DNA of 64,000 nucleotides, from the NCBI GenBank assembly GCA_028023455.1, contig JAQFVV010000013.1, positions 7,782,411 to 7,846,410 on the forward strand. Reading direction: 5' to 3'. Position numbers and translations under genes: made by a program. The notes under the pieces were generated by a model. It was not told the DNA's origin, did no database searches, and was given only the letters and a program-made list of their open reading frames with translations. This document shows positions 1 through 12,630 of this stretch, one piece after another. Position 1 is the first letter of the stretch; every line of letters starts with the position of its first letter. Source of the DNA: Epiperipatus broadwayi. Lineage: Eukaryota > Onychophora > Udeonychophora > Euonychophora > Peripatidae.

Positions 1-567
1 CTCTAAAACCTAGGGTCTTTTTTATTCACTTGGTTATTGTTTTTGTAGCCATGTAGTAATTTAAGCCTCCATAGCCTATTGTTAGTCTAAAGTAATTTCT
101 ATTTTATCTAATTTTATTTTGGTGAATAATCCTGCTTATGATGAATAAAGTCTTTTTGGTATTCTTTCCTAAAATATATTTTGTTTGCACATTTGCATAA
201 CATTTTTGATGTGAATTTATTTTTTTAGGATTGCTAATTGAATATTATGATATTTTAATTGTATGTTATCATTTTAATCTTTACTTTTATTTTCCTTGAT
301 GTATATATTATTTTTACTTTTTTAAAATTCATTACCATTGTCTGCTGCTATTTATTAGTAATTCTGTTATTACCAGACTTTTTTAACATATGTGTTACTT
401 ATGTGTTATTATTACAAGTTATTTGACAGTGCTATATCATAATAAATTGTAGATTTTAAAATATTTTTTCTGAAAAAAAACTTAATATATCTTTATATAT
501 GAATTGTCATATTTGTTTAAGACTATTTGTATATTAAACTTAATTACCCTTCTCCAATCTGTTCCAG
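1..567 (+). other. COG3: COG3 intron (3' part)
   Basis: AT-rich non-coding sequence ending in a pyrimidine-rich acceptor (ttctccaatctgttccag) that joins the first visible COG3 exon at 568. I see no exon and no recognisable repeat. The N-terminal half of COG3 must lie upstream of the window. Confidence 0.7.
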
Positions 568-721
568 AGTATAGCTGAGAGTTTAAAAAAAGATCGTTCA
601 AGAAGAAATTCCTCATCATCTGCAGCTTCAAGTACCAGTCACGAAGTGGCAGCTATTACAGCACAAGAAGTAATGGTTGTAGAAAATGGAATATCCCAGA
701 TAGACAGCAACTATTCATATG
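568..721 (+). CDS. COG3: COG3 exon A (conserved oligomeric Golgi complex subunit 3, partial gene)
   Basis: First of nine + strand exons that encode the C-terminal 346 residues of COG3 (the human protein is about 828 aa). COG3 is in lobe A of the COG tethering complex, a peripheral Golgi membrane complex that tethers vesicles in retrograde intra-Golgi traffic and supports glycosylation. This exon reads SIAESLKKDRSRRNSSSS and onward, then a Ser/Thr-rich linker ending DSNYSY. It matches the position of human IAQSLKDEQKK and is the least conserved part of the C-terminal half. The acceptor is gttccag before 568 and the donor is G|gttagt at 722, leaving one base that completes an Asp codon with the next exon. 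The nine exons sum to 1041 nt, exactly 347 codons including the stop, which supports all the chosen phases. The gene is incomplete at the left edge. Confidence 0.88.
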
Positions 722-791
722 GTTAGTTTAGAAGTTGCAGATTTTTTTGCATATTATGAATAAGTAACTCATAGCATATATCTTTTTAAAG

Positions 792-910
792 ATAATTCAC
801 TTTTTTTGCCTGACAACACTTCTATGTCACCTGCTGATCTGCATGGAATGTGGTATCCAACAGTCCGAAGAACTCTTGTGTGTCTTTCCAAACTTTACCG
901 TTGTCTAGAT
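792..910 (+). CDS. COG3: COG3 exon B
   Basis: Encodes [20 protein letters not shown] followed by [20 protein letters not shown]. The segment from [20 protein letters not shown] to the end is nearly identical to human COG3 and is the anchor for naming the gene. The intron before it is only 70 bp (722-791; acceptor tttttaaag) and the donor is gtaagt at 911, ending in phase 0. Confidence 0.93.
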
Positions 911-983
911 GTAAGTTAAAATATGCTCTTTATTAACTAGAATTCATTTGTTATAGTTATTTATTATTAATGCTATTTTTTAG

Positions 984-1073
984 AAGTCAATTTTTCAAGG
1001 TTTATCTCAAGAAGCATTAAGCCACTGCATCCAGTCATTGATTGCAGCCAGCCAAGCGATAACAAAACGAAAG
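984..1073 (+). CDS. COG3: COG3 exon C
   Basis: Encodes KSIFQGLSQEALSHCIQSLI then AASQAITKRK, matching human FQGLSQEALSACIQSL. The acceptor tatttttttag is good. I end the exon at AAG|gtcaga (1073) because the joined protein then matches the human spacing to DGQLFLIKH exactly. A stronger donor, ATA|gtgagt at 1083, lies nine bases downstream and would add Val-Arg-Ile in frame. Both may be used. Confidence 0.88.
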
Positions 1074-1157
1074 GTCAGAATAGTGAGTTGTATTTAACTT
1101 TCTGTTTTATCATTGCTATTGCTAATATGCTGTTGTTTATTCTTTTTTTTTCTATAG

Positions 1158-1278
1158 TCACCTAGTGATGGGCAGTTGTTTTTAATTAAGCATTTGTTGA
1201 TTCTCAGAGAACAGATCGCTCCCTTTAATGTTGATTTTTCTGTTAAAGAAACTTCTCTTGATTTCAGCAAAGTAAAAA
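1158..1278 (+). CDS. COG3: COG3 exon D
   Basis: Encodes [20 protein letters not shown] then [39 protein letters not shown] is conserved with human COG3. The acceptor is ttttttctatag; the donor gtaagg at 1279 leaves one base that completes a Ser codon at 14119. The 12.8-kb intron that follows is crowded with repeats. Confidence 0.92.
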
Positions 1279-3054
1279 GTAAGGAAATTTGTTTGATTAT
1301 CTCATAAATTAGCTATTTATTTTTAAAAAGATGATAATTTAAAATTAACAATAGCATATAATTTATCTATAAACTGGAACATGTAGAGAATTAATCCATT
1401 TAAATAATCTTTAGCTTTGCTTATAATTTTGTATCAACTTTACAATTATTGTATAATATAGGACAGCGTACATTTACTGTGAAACTCAGCCTGTCAGTTG
1501 CGAGCCATATCATTGATGCTTCTGGGATATAGATCAAAGCTTTTGCCATGTCTAACATCACATGTGCCTACTTACCCCTCATAAACCCTTTTACTTTGTT
1601 AAACCTAGTAATGCTGACTATTATTCAGAAAAAAAGAAACCATTATTATCTTTTTTCTACATTTTATAGCCCTTGTAAAAAGTTCTATAGAAGTTAGTGC
1701 AAATCTGAAATTATTTTGGTAGCTAGATTTGATAAGATAATGATTGCTTTGGTTTTAATATTGATATTATTTGTGAGCACATTAAAACATTTACTCTCAT
1801 TGAAAAACTTCACATTTTTTGTCTTCATAGTTAATATTACTTTTAACCACAGTTTCTGGAATCAGTTTTTGATTCTATTCCATAATCATGACAAATATTA
1901 CCCAAAAATTATAGTTGTTTAAGTTCATTTCTAAATATATATAATCAAAGCAATGGATTAAAGGTTAATCATACTTCTGAGTGCATTCTAATCAATCATC
2001 TATCAAATAACTATGATCTGAAATATTTGGCAGCACATTTATTAATATGTAATATTATGGTGGATTGTGTAATACATTGAGAAAGTTTGCTCATTATCTC
2101 ATTGATGAATCCATCTTCAGTCGGAGAACTTAAGGAATTTCAAAATTGATATAATTATTTTGCACTGTTGATTGATGAATCAATGATATTAGCTTACTTC
2201 TTTCATTTGTCTTTCACTTTATCTTTCCTTTATTCATTAATTATGTTGAATAAAACGCTGAAGGAGTTAGACTAGCTTTCCAGTGAAAAAAATTTTTCTG
2301 ATATAATTTTGGATTCAAAAATCTCAATGTAGTCTTAAGATGGAAATAAAATAAATCAGGCTCTTTCACATGATTAGATCTCTTGATATTCATAGCAATT
2401 ACAAATTTTCCATTCCGAGACTGCAAAGGAATCACATTGAAAAGGCTAATTTTCATTAGATAGGATGTCTTAAGTATTTATTTTGCATATAAGAAACAAA
2501 TTTTTACATTCTATATTCTTAGTGTTATATCTCTTGACAACATAATCAACAGAAATACGAAACTTGGTTTGAACCACCAGTATCTAATAATTTATACTTT
2601 AACGTTTTTTTCTAAATATTTCAGAAGTAAAACTGACAGAAATTTTACATCACTTTCTTCAGAAGATAGATTTTTACTCTTATACTGTATTTTCACTTGA
2701 AAAAAAAAGTAGGAAATTCTGTAAAATTATTCAATTATTGTGTTACATCACTCTTGAAAAATAGCCAGAAATATTCTAATTATTGGGAAAACCTCCACTG
2801 CTGAAGTAATCTACAAACTACAATTAAACTACCTAAGAGGCAGAAAACTTCTACCTTAGTATCATAATGCATCCTAATATTTCTAATCCTTGAGAATAAA
2901 TCTAATTTATAAATGATCTCAGCAAGGCTCAGAATCATAGAAAACCAATATTGCAAAGTGTATAAATGATCGTTCCACTATAATGCAGATGGAAATGGAT
3001 GAAATTATTATATTTCTATATAAATACATTAAATTTATTAAGCACAAGCAGATG
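1279..3054 (+). other. COG3 large intron, left part
   Basis: AT-rich intronic sequence with frequent stops in all frames. I see no exon, RNA gene or clear repeat before the foldback element that begins near 3055. Confidence 0.6.
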
Positions 3055-3603
3055 ATATAATAATAACATGAAAGGCTAAAACCTTTGACTGATGCGCCTT
3101 AAAAATGCTTACGTGACAACCAATCAGATGTAATAATGATTGCACGTGGAACTCTCAATTCAAAAACACAAGCCAGGAATATGAGAAAAAGATGGAACCA
3201 CCTTCTTCTCTACTTAAATTTATATATAAATAAGCCGGACTCAAGCATTCTGAACCAAGAACGTGAAGCCCAAAATACCTTCACATCCAACTCACCAAAC
3301 ACCATATATAAATAAACAATGTGAAATCCTTTGACCTACCACGAAGTAAATTTCAAATCTAATGAAATGATAGTAACAAATGGATGTGAAGGTGTTTTGA
3401 GCTTCACGCTCTTGGTTCAGAATGCTTGAATCTGGCTTATTTATATATAAATTTAAGTAGAGAAGAATCTTTTTCTCGTTTTCTGGCTTGTGTTTTTGAA
3501 TTGAGAGTTCCACGTGCACTCATTATTACATCTGATTGGCTGTCACATAAGCATTTTTAAGGCACATCAGTCAAAGATTTTAGCCTTTCACGTTATTATT
3601 ATA
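3055..3603. repeat. Foldback (long inverted repeat) element
   Basis: Two arms of about 230 bp are inverted copies: 3055-3289 and 3381-3603, with a loop of about 90 bp. The outer ends read taataacatgaaaggctaaa on the left and the reverse complement (tagcctttcacgttattatt) on the right. The inner ends share ccttcacatcca/tggatgtgaagg. The arms differ by scattered substitutions and small indels, so the element is not brand new. No transposase is visible. It resembles a foldback-type or MITE-like non-autonomous DNA element. The class is unknown. Confidence 0.8.
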
Positions 3604-6284
3604 TTTCAATATATCATTGCGAGAAATCAATTTGAATCATTGAAAGAGATTTCCAATTATATAAGATTCAATTATCATTCAAAATTAGTCACTGTATAGT
3701 TATATGTATTTATCATTTAAAATTTTTAGCTGGTTTTATTTGGGATACTTTAATTTATGAGCTGAATTGATGTTAATTTATTTCTACATTTTATACAATA
3801 AAATAAACTATTTTATATGTATATATATCTGTATACACCATAAAATCTCATTTCCATGCTATTTTTTCTCAGCTTTATCATTTTTTATATTGTCATTGTG
3901 TCTATTATTGACAAATCACAATTCTAAAGCAATATTTTTATACATAGATATTGGGGGGGTGTAATAAAGTTAGATTTGGAATCATTAGTATTGAAAAATA
4001 ATGCTTCATCAAGGATAGATATGAGCATTTACTTTCAACTTTTATTAATTCAAATTATTGCTTTTACTTATGTAAATAAAATGATGAATGATTGCAACAT
4101 TAATTTAAATACTGCATATTTGTATTAAGTTTTAATATTATTTGCAAGTAATTGTACATGTCATATTCATTCATTTTCTTGATTTATTACATTTATCTCT
4201 GATTGTTTTGTGTTTTTTTTTTAATAAATAAAATAATTTACAGTAATCTTTTTTATTCATTTTTTGCCTTTAAGCTTTGTTATACTTAATTGGCATTTGA
4301 TGAGTACTTACTTCTAAATTTTAATTTATTGCAAGCATTTTGTATTAGGCACTTCTATTCATTATCCTAGTTTATTATATTATAGTTCTGTTTTTGGTTT
4401 TTTTCCTGCTGGAGTTCAGTATTTATGTTATTAAACGCAGAAAAGAGGAAACGAAGATGATTGAACTTTAAATTGTGCTGAACTTTGTTGAGACTCGTGC
4501 AGAAATGTTGAAGTAAAAACTTTTGAGCAATATTTTCATCATGTATACACATGAGAACAGTATAATGACAGTTATAGATAGAAGTAATTTAATTTTAGAA
4601 AGATTATACATCAATGCAAAGCACTAGATTATCAAAAACAAATTTTAAAGATTTTATCAATAAGTAGTGAAATTAAATTTTTGTTAGATTTATAAAATCT
4701 TGAATCATAATTTTAAAGATGTTTTCTTTTATGTTTTGTTATTTGCAAAATTAAAATCAAGATTATTATAGAATGTAAGTACAAAAAAATAGTAATTTAA
4801 GTTAATTCTGATTTTTTAACGCATGTAATTATTATGATCTTACATACAAACATTTTGCAAATAAAAAGTGTAGAATGTTTTGAATTATAAAATTGAATTG
4901 TACTTTCTATATACTTTAGTGAATATTAATTAAAATGTTATTATTTATAATTTTTAGTGGGTTTCTGGTACTATCTTTTCTTATATCTATCATTTATTTC
5001 TTTAGCCCATTGAAAAATAATTGATTAACCTTTCACTGTGTATAAATATATTTTATGCACACAGGATCTCATAGTCTTCTAGTTAATGTGTTCATCTATA
5101 TTGCTTACAATCTAGATGGAGTTTGAAGAAATTTTTTAAGTAGTTAAGGATTATAGTCATCCTATTATTAATCTTAGCTAGAGTGTAAACAAGAAAAATC
5201 ACTACAAATCTTATCAACTAGCAATTAACCTGTTAATACTAAATGTCTTTTTCATTATTTCCTCTTTAGAAAGCTATTAGAGAGAGGCCCTTGCCTTGCT
5301 GTTGTTTATTTAAGGCTGGATTACATATATGTAAAAAAAATCTAGTATATTGTGCCAGGCATTATCAAATGACCTTACACAAAGTCTGCTGTAAAGAAAA
5401 TTACAGTAGATAAACATGTAAATTTAGATATATTAAGCACAACATAATATATAAATGTGCTATATTAGTAATGGAAGTTGAGTCTGAGCAGTGGAATACC
5501 CACACACACCAATTTAAAATATTGTACACATAAAATAAACTCGTGTATTTTTTATTTTTTTTATTTTTCCGTTTTGTATATTTTTTTATATATCATTTTA
5601 TGTATTTGTTTTTCTCTGAAAAATTCAAATAGAGAAAAGAAATTGTTCCAACATATATATATATTTGTTGTTGTTTTAATTACTTTTTTAAAAATTGTTA
5701 TCTTATTCTGTAAGGAAAAAAAAATTGATTGCTTTTGCAAAAATCTGATCAAAAGCAAAATGTTTGATAATGCTATAATTAAACTGTTATCTTTTTAAAA
5801 ATTCTTTTGAATTGATTTTGTAAGCAAGTGGTCTGGGTTATTTAAGATAGAAGTCATTATGTTAAACTTAAAATGTAGAATTTAATCGGAAAATATAAAG
5901 GAATGTTTATAATCTAAGTGATAAGCTAAATTAAAAGGATTGGCTGATTCATTCTTCTCAGATGGCTATCTGAATTGGTTCTTATGAGTGGGATTAATAA
6001 GTTAGTCAGTGTTGTAGGATTCGTTCTTTCTTTGGCAGTCGTTCTGGGCAAGTTTCACTACTTTGGCTCCAGAATTATTCAATCAACCAGCTACTTAGAG
6101 ATTAATTTATGGACACGACTACTGCAGACATTTTTTTTTAAGAAATCCATTATACAGTTATTTTAAGAACTAATGATTTCTTAAGGATTTAATGAACCAG
6201 TCAAGATAGCAAATGAACATTTAATAAAAATTATTATCATATACAAATAGAGGAAAATATGAAGCAATCTACCAGAGAGTCTAG
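3604..6284. other. Intronic AT-rich sequence, no gene seen
   Basis: Long runs of A and T, TA microsatellite patches and short open frames without coding character. The frames at 5478-5798 and 5975-6166 have no recognisable domain and are Phe/Ile/Lys-rich as expected from composition. Nothing else is supported. Confidence 0.5.
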
Positions 6285-6475
6285 TAAAATGACCGTGGGG
6301 TAGACAACCAGCCAGTGCACCGCCCTTTCTCTGTCCCAAGCTGCCAAGATGTGATCGCCAGTTCCAGCAGCCTTGCCTATGCCTGAATAGATGAAATCCT
6401 CACCTCACTGCCAGTTGACTTGAAGCCCACTCAGAGCCCATAGGAGAAGAATGAAGACACCGACATAAGTTTATT
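6285..6475. repeat. GC-rich unidentified insertion
   Basis: A 190-bp island (gaccgtggggtagacaacca through gaagacaccgacataag) whose base composition is far richer in G and C than the flanks. It lacks an open frame and does not form an obvious hairpin. The sharp composition change suggests a transposed fragment, possibly the 3' end of a retroelement. No family could be named. Confidence 0.35.
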
Positions 6476-7560
6476 TTAAGATATTTTATTAATATTGAAA
6501 TAATTAACTTTGATATTTCCGATTAAATATATCATTATTTTTTATTATTATTAGTCATTTAAAAAAGAGAGAGTTGTCTCTCGCATATGTATATTGAATT
6601 TATGGTTATTACGGGCATAAATGATAAAGCTTTTACTTAAATTTTTTGAATCAATTTTCTTTTTTTTTTGTTGCTATTCGTTTTGCTCTTGTTGTTACTC
6701 CTGAAATTCGTCATATATAAATATACATGTATATATATATACGTACATATGCTTATAATATTCAGTATATACGATATCTCATGTTGAATATCTAAAAATG
6801 TATTTAACCATATATCCTTTTTAAGTTATTTTTTTTGTCACTGCTGCACCTCATGATGCGTGTAAGAAGGGATTGATCTATTATAGATTCCCTGTAAGCA
6901 AGTCCTCTAATAACTTTATATTTAAAATAGTAATAAGTGTATAATTGTGCTGCACGTATATACATGTATAGGAATTTATCTATAGAAAAAAGGAAATAGA
7001 TACAGTACCTCATGTTGCATACTATATAGTATCTGAACTAATGCAATCTTATTGACATGTTGAAAAATATGAAATTAGCGAAATATTTCATAATGCGAAT
7101 ATACGTATGCATAGTTCTTTTTATTATTATATTTTCTATCAATAAAAAGGTTTTAAAGTCATCAGTAAAAGTGTATGCCTGTATGACCGAAAATCTCATA
7201 TCTGTATATCAAATCACACAAAGTAAAATTTATTTCTACTGGGTAAAAGGAGCTCAGACCACTTCCATTACTTATAAACATTGTAAATAGCTTTAGGGAT
7301 TTATTATTTTTCTTATTTAAAATTGTATTTTATCTATTTCAACACCTCGAATATATATATGGGTTTGTGATCATTAATTATTTAGTATTTTTTTTATTAT
7401 ATCATCATTAGTATGAAACGGTGGTGGGTATTTGGGATTAAATAAATATTTAATCATACTATTAAACTTGTTTCATTTTCGTATTTTATTTATATGGATA
7501 AAAATGTATTCTTTCCTTATCAACCACGTACCTGTAATAATCATTTAACTTACCCATTTT
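6476..7560. other. Intronic AT-rich sequence, no gene seen
   Basis: TA-rich simple sequence (for example 6716-6760) and short frames without recognisable content. The open frame at 7057-7290 begins with a hydrophobic stretch, but has no neighbours, motifs or splice logic to support it. Confidence 0.45.
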
Positions 7561-10500
7561 GAAGACCGTAGATGTAGAGTGACTGAGCTAGCCACAAGGG
7601 ATATCGCTCTACCGGGGTGTTAAATCTTATTCTTATGCTCTGCTGAACATGTGGTATTGCACATCCTTCTAGGAGGGTGAAAAATTCATTTTTTGATTCT
7701 TTTCTAGAAGTGGTGCGCAAAAGTCTATTTTGTAAATAGATTTTTCAAAGGGGTGCACTTGCCATTGTTCTAAATATTTGGGCTTTCAAATAAGATATCA
7801 TATAAAGGGTGTTTTTAACTGGAAGAGGCCTGTCAATCACTCTTTCTATCAATTTAGCTGGAAGTACCAATATACATGAGTACAGACAATCGGCTAAATT
7901 AATATCCATTTCTTTTCCTGTTAAATCTTGTTCACTTCATGCTCAGTGCAAGATTAGGATTAGGAAATCCGCAGGGGAGTTTTGGTTCGGGTACAGTAAA
8001 AACTGGCGCCAACGTGATTTAAATGTAAAAATGGTGCGATTAAGGAAAGAACAAGTTAAAATTATATAAATGTGTAAATTACGGTAAGGTTCGATCTCCA
8101 CTTACTTTCGTATCGTTATAATTGGCCACCCAACTTGAGCCAATCTTTAATAAACCACCAGTACCCTGAGAATTTTAAAAATGAATCATGCGAGTGACAT
8201 TTTTTCTGAAATAAATGTATGTTTTGTACTAACGTAAAGTTATAGACCGATGTTTAATAAACCACAAGTACTTTTAGAAATAAATCATGCCCATAATACT
8301 TTTTCTGAAATGAGTATAAATAAACGTATTTTTTTTGTATTAACGTAAAGTTATACTTTGAATTTTGTTTTAAAGGTACTGCCAGTAAAAAAAAAAAAAA
8401 AAAATTGCACATATGTAAAAATAAATGCAAGGAATAAAACGTAATAATTAATATAAATCGTAATTTTTTTTTAAAAAAGTCTTGTTCAAAATCCAACCGT
8501 TTTGATGTGTCTAATTAATACTTAAAAGTAGAAGAAAAGAAACTTGGAAGGGAGGGGGCAGAAATTTAGCTGGTAGTAAAGAATAAACAGTCAACAATTT
8601 TTTTTTTATCATTATATTTGTGTGTAATTACTGTGTTGTCTTTTAAAAAAAAAAAGTTTTGTCCTTTTGAAATTTTAATATATAATCAATTTGTGTAATG
8701 TAATTACTAACACTAAGTAAATTCTTTTTTTTTTTTTTTAATGTTTTTGTTTTTTGAGGAAGTTTACTGATATGTAACGATATATAAATATGCCATTACA
8801 TTAATTTAAAATAAAAACTTTTTAAGTTCTCAAATAAAAATAAATTTATTAAAAACTAAAAGCTAAAAAAATTAAGAGTTGTTAAACGTGTATACGTATA
8901 TATATTCGCACAGATGCAAAACTTTAAAAAAATATTATTTCTTTTTTTAAATAAAAAAAAAAAAAAGAAGAGGTATTTGAACGTATTTTTTTTTTTAGAA
9001 AAAAGTACAAGATGTACAGATAAAATATTTTGTAAAAAGATTTATATATAATCTCTGAAAATGGAAATGATTGTTTTATAAATTAATTGAAAAACAAACT
9101 AGCCCTCGGGGCTCTTATATAAAAAGTCAGAGGATAAGATAGATAAGAGAATAAAAAGAATTAGCTTGACCAATGGAAGCACCAAGCCTCAGCCCGGACC
9201 CTAATGAAAATGATGGATTAGTGACGTTTTGTTGGTTGAATCTGTGTAGATACTATAAAAAGAGAAATATTGAGTTCCAGACAGTTCCAGCTTTTTTGTG
9301 TTTGAGACGTGTGATAGGACGCACACATCACATTCTCTTTTTAAAAAAAAAATGAAATGACTGTAATTCCGAAATGAAACCAGCTAAGGTCACCTCCAGA
9401 ACATCAGATCGGTCTTCCAATGGAGACGCCGCAGGAATTAGAAACAGGAACCTGGACTCTTCTACCGTGAGCTATGAACTTTACAAATTAACAAAAAAAA
9501 AAAAGTAATTAAGAACTTTCGTCAATTTTTTTTTTTTTAAAGATTCAGCTAATCTAAATTTAAAAATGAACTCTTATTTGATTTTCAAATTGATAATTAA
9601 TGTTTAAATTATATATATTTGAGTTTGCTAAAAAAAAAAAAATCATTTCCATTTTTTTTTTATTTCTATTAATATTTATTTGTATAAAAATAAAAAAAAA
9701 TGCATAAATTTAAGTTGGGTATGAACGTTGCATGGATTCGTTAGCGGTTAATTATGTTGTGGTTTTCATATTTGATTAGAATATATAAGTCATCAATGTC
9801 AATGCGGCATCTTATGATGAATGCCATTGGGTTTCTTGTATTCCCTCTGCAATTGACATTATCAATGACTTTGTATTTTGATCGATTATGTTTATTTTTA
9901 AATGTTTTTGACCGTGGAATCTATGCAGCCGATCTATAATCAACATTATAAAACAAATTTTATAAAATTTCATCTGTGCGAATTTAAATAAATGTTAAAT
10001 TTAAGTTGAGCATGAATGGCTATATAGATTTGTAAAGTTATATTAATTAATTAGGGGAGGGTAATCTTAGGTTATTTGTTTCGTAGTTAAATTGGGTCAA
10101 TGGATTGGATATATTGGTGTAATTAGTAGATGTAGTATGAGGTTCGCTATGTGCAGAATCGCTGTATATGCCGCACAAACCCTTTTGCCTATGGATGGGA
10201 TTTAAGTCGGCAAAAAGGACCGCAGTCCCTTCCTATGGAGTTTTTATTTTATTGTTCTTCTTGCCATACAGATGTAACATTCCTGTATTGGACAAGAGTC
10301 AATGTCTTCTCTAACTATACTGATCAGGTGTCCATTCCTGACAGTATAGTATATAGTGCTGTTGTATTTTCATGCTACATTGAATACATCAATGTATCAG
10401 ATGGATTGACGCCGGTTTGACTGCGAACTTTTGGCCTAAGATTAAATAAGGGATAGAATATTTTCTTTTCAAATGCAAATCTATGTAGTTTATTCAAACG

Positions 10501-11162
10501 CGACAATCTTAAAATAAATATAAAATTCATCTGTGTAGATGATTTAAAATTTTGGTTGTTTTCTCATCCTTGGTTTTCGCCTTAAGATGTCTCTACTTCT
10601 AGATAAATTCCTAGAAATATACCGTTTCACCGGCCTTCACCCAACCAAAGAGGAATTTTTCTACGTTATAAACGCAGAAAAGTCCTCACGTTATGTCGGA
10701 CGGAGGAGGTGACGGCGTTAGAAGCCAACACAAAGAGACTTCTTTCTATGATAAAACACAGAAAGAGTTCCCGACGGCTGCCGGTTATGGCTTTTTTTTC
10801 TATGCTAAAAGCAAAGAGAAAGAAATGCCTTGATCGGCTGCCGTAGTAGTCGATTTTGTTCATCATTTTCTCGTAATAGTAGAATATCTATTTTCTCTGT
10901 AGTTTCGTGTGAGAGTGTGTGTCTTTGAAGCAGTCGTAGTTTTTTTAAATTTGATAAGACGTCTATTTTTTTTAATGTGTTGTAACTTACTTTACTGTTG
11001 TAAGTTTAGTAATAATGTCCTGAAGATTCCATTACGAAGGGGTAACCCTCAAAAATTGCTTTTAAGGGTACGAAAGGGAAAAAAAAATAAAGGATCACGC
11101 GAAAAGTACCGTTTTCGCGAGAATTCGTCCGTGACCAGTTACTTTTGCTATATATATATATA

Positions 11163-11720
11163 TACGCACAAACAAAAACAACCCACTGTCTAATTATTAG
11201 GAATTACTTGTCCGAAAAATAAAATTAGTCGGGTATTATTTTTTTTTTGTTTTGTTACATTTATTATTTCAAAATAAGATTAGTTTTTATATCTACACAC
11301 TAACAAAAACAACCCAGTTCCTGATTAATTACTGTCTTTAAAAAAAAAAAGCAAATTCAACGGGGTTTGATTTTTTTCAATGGAGTCTTTGAATTACGGT
11401 TTGTTTGTTTTTATATATACACAAGATTTACCAAAAAAAAAAAAGAAACCCACTTTCTGATTAATTACTGTCAAAAGAAACGCAAATTAGTCGGCTATCA
11501 TTTTTAAATTTAGTATTTCAATAACGGTACCCTTTTTATATAGACAGACTTAACAAAAACAACCCACTTTCTGATTTATTACTGCCCCCCCCCCCCCCCC
11601 AAAAAAGAAAACGGAAATTAAGTCGGGTATCATTTTTCAATCGAGTCTTTTAATGACGGTCCTTACTAATAGTAGTCGGGTATCAATTCTAAATTGTAGT
11701 ATATAAATTACGTTACTTTT
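11163..11720. repeat. Minisatellite, about four units of about 125 bp
   Basis: A core reading acaaacaaaaacaacccac recurs near 11166, 11298, 11420 (degenerate) and 11545. Each is followed by a tctgattaattactg-like segment and then an aaattagtcgggtatca-like segment. One unit contains an 18-base C run (11583-11600). The units are diverged by substitutions and homopolymer length changes. Confidence 0.7.
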
Positions 11721-11734
11721 GATAGATTTAGAAT

Positions 11735-12072
11735 TACCTCTTGCTTTTTTAATAAAATGATTGATTTACTCTTGACCAAAAATACCGTAACTTTAAAAAA
11801 AAAGACACACATAAAGTCCAAAAAAAAAATGAGAAAAAGCCCCGTAACTTTAAAGACACACACAAACTCAAAAACAATCTAAGATTAATAAACATTGACT
11901 TATTACGTCTTGCTTTTGAATCAAATTATTGATTTACTCTTGCAAAAAAAAAATACCGTAACTTTAAAAAGACACACCTAAAGTCCAAAAAAAAAAAAAT
12001 TTGAAAAAGCCCCGTAACTTTAAAGATACACATACACAAACTCAAAAACAAGATAAGATTAATAAACATTTA
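11735..12072. repeat. Tandem duplication, two units of about 170 bp
   Basis: The segment with ttgatttactcttg, taccgtaactttaaaaa, acacataaagtcc, aaaaagccccgtaactttaa and agattaataaacatt occurs twice in order, about 11735-11900 and 11905-12072. The main differences are A-run lengths and a short insertion. Confidence 0.75.
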
Positions 12073-12459
12073 CAAAAATGAAAAAAACTAACATCATATA
12101 ATAGTATTAGTTAGTAGAATATTTTATTACAAATCTAAGAAATCAGATCTTTTTAGATCAAATCGATCATTTAGGTCCGGCCCGGAATCGTTCTATGTAT
12201 ATGTTTTTGATTAGCATCAACGCCATCTTAAGACAAACACCAAGGATGAGAATACAACCAAAATTTTAAAATAATAAGTTAAATTCAAAGAATATTAAAA
12301 TCTAAAATAATAAATATTATTCCTCAAAATTTAAAATGATTCAAAATTTATACGTGCGTAAATAAATGTTTGTGTGTTAATTACTGGCAGTGGCTTTTAT
12401 TTTTTTATATATATTTAAGATACAAATTAAACAAGTTATTTATTATCTCTGCGTCTCCA

Positions 12460-12630
12460 TGAGCTAGTGACATTGGGCTAACGGTCTAAATATTTAAAGT
12501 GGAATCTTAACATCGCGTATCTGCCTACTTTATAAATTTTCTAGGTTCAAATGCCTAGATGGCGCCCTTGTAGTGCAGATTACGGTAAGATTCTCTATTC
12601 ACTTTTTTTTGGATCGTTATAATATAGAGT
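12460..12630 (+). repeat. tRNA-like SINE fragment
   Basis: tgggctaacgg near 12475 fits a pol III A-box, and ggttcaaatgcc at 12544-12555 fits a B-box. A non-tRNA body follows that is shared with 8078-8125. It probably marks one end of the composite tract. The promoter boxes are degenerate and no cloverleaf closes well. Confidence 0.4.

Noticed and set aside
5478-5798. 106-codon open frame in the COG3 intron
   Set aside because: Hydrophobic Phe/Ile/Tyr-rich translation typical of T-rich sequence; overlapped by a frame on the other strand.
8006-8020. TGGCGCCAACGTG as a retroviral-type primer-binding site
   Set aside because: No LTR end with TG...CA was found immediately before it and no gag or pol after it; a similar tggcgccc occurs in the SINE-like segment at 12560.
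10151-10420. 89-codon open frame in the composite tract
   Set aside because: No homology recognised, and it lies in a repeat. The cysteines are not in a known motif pattern.
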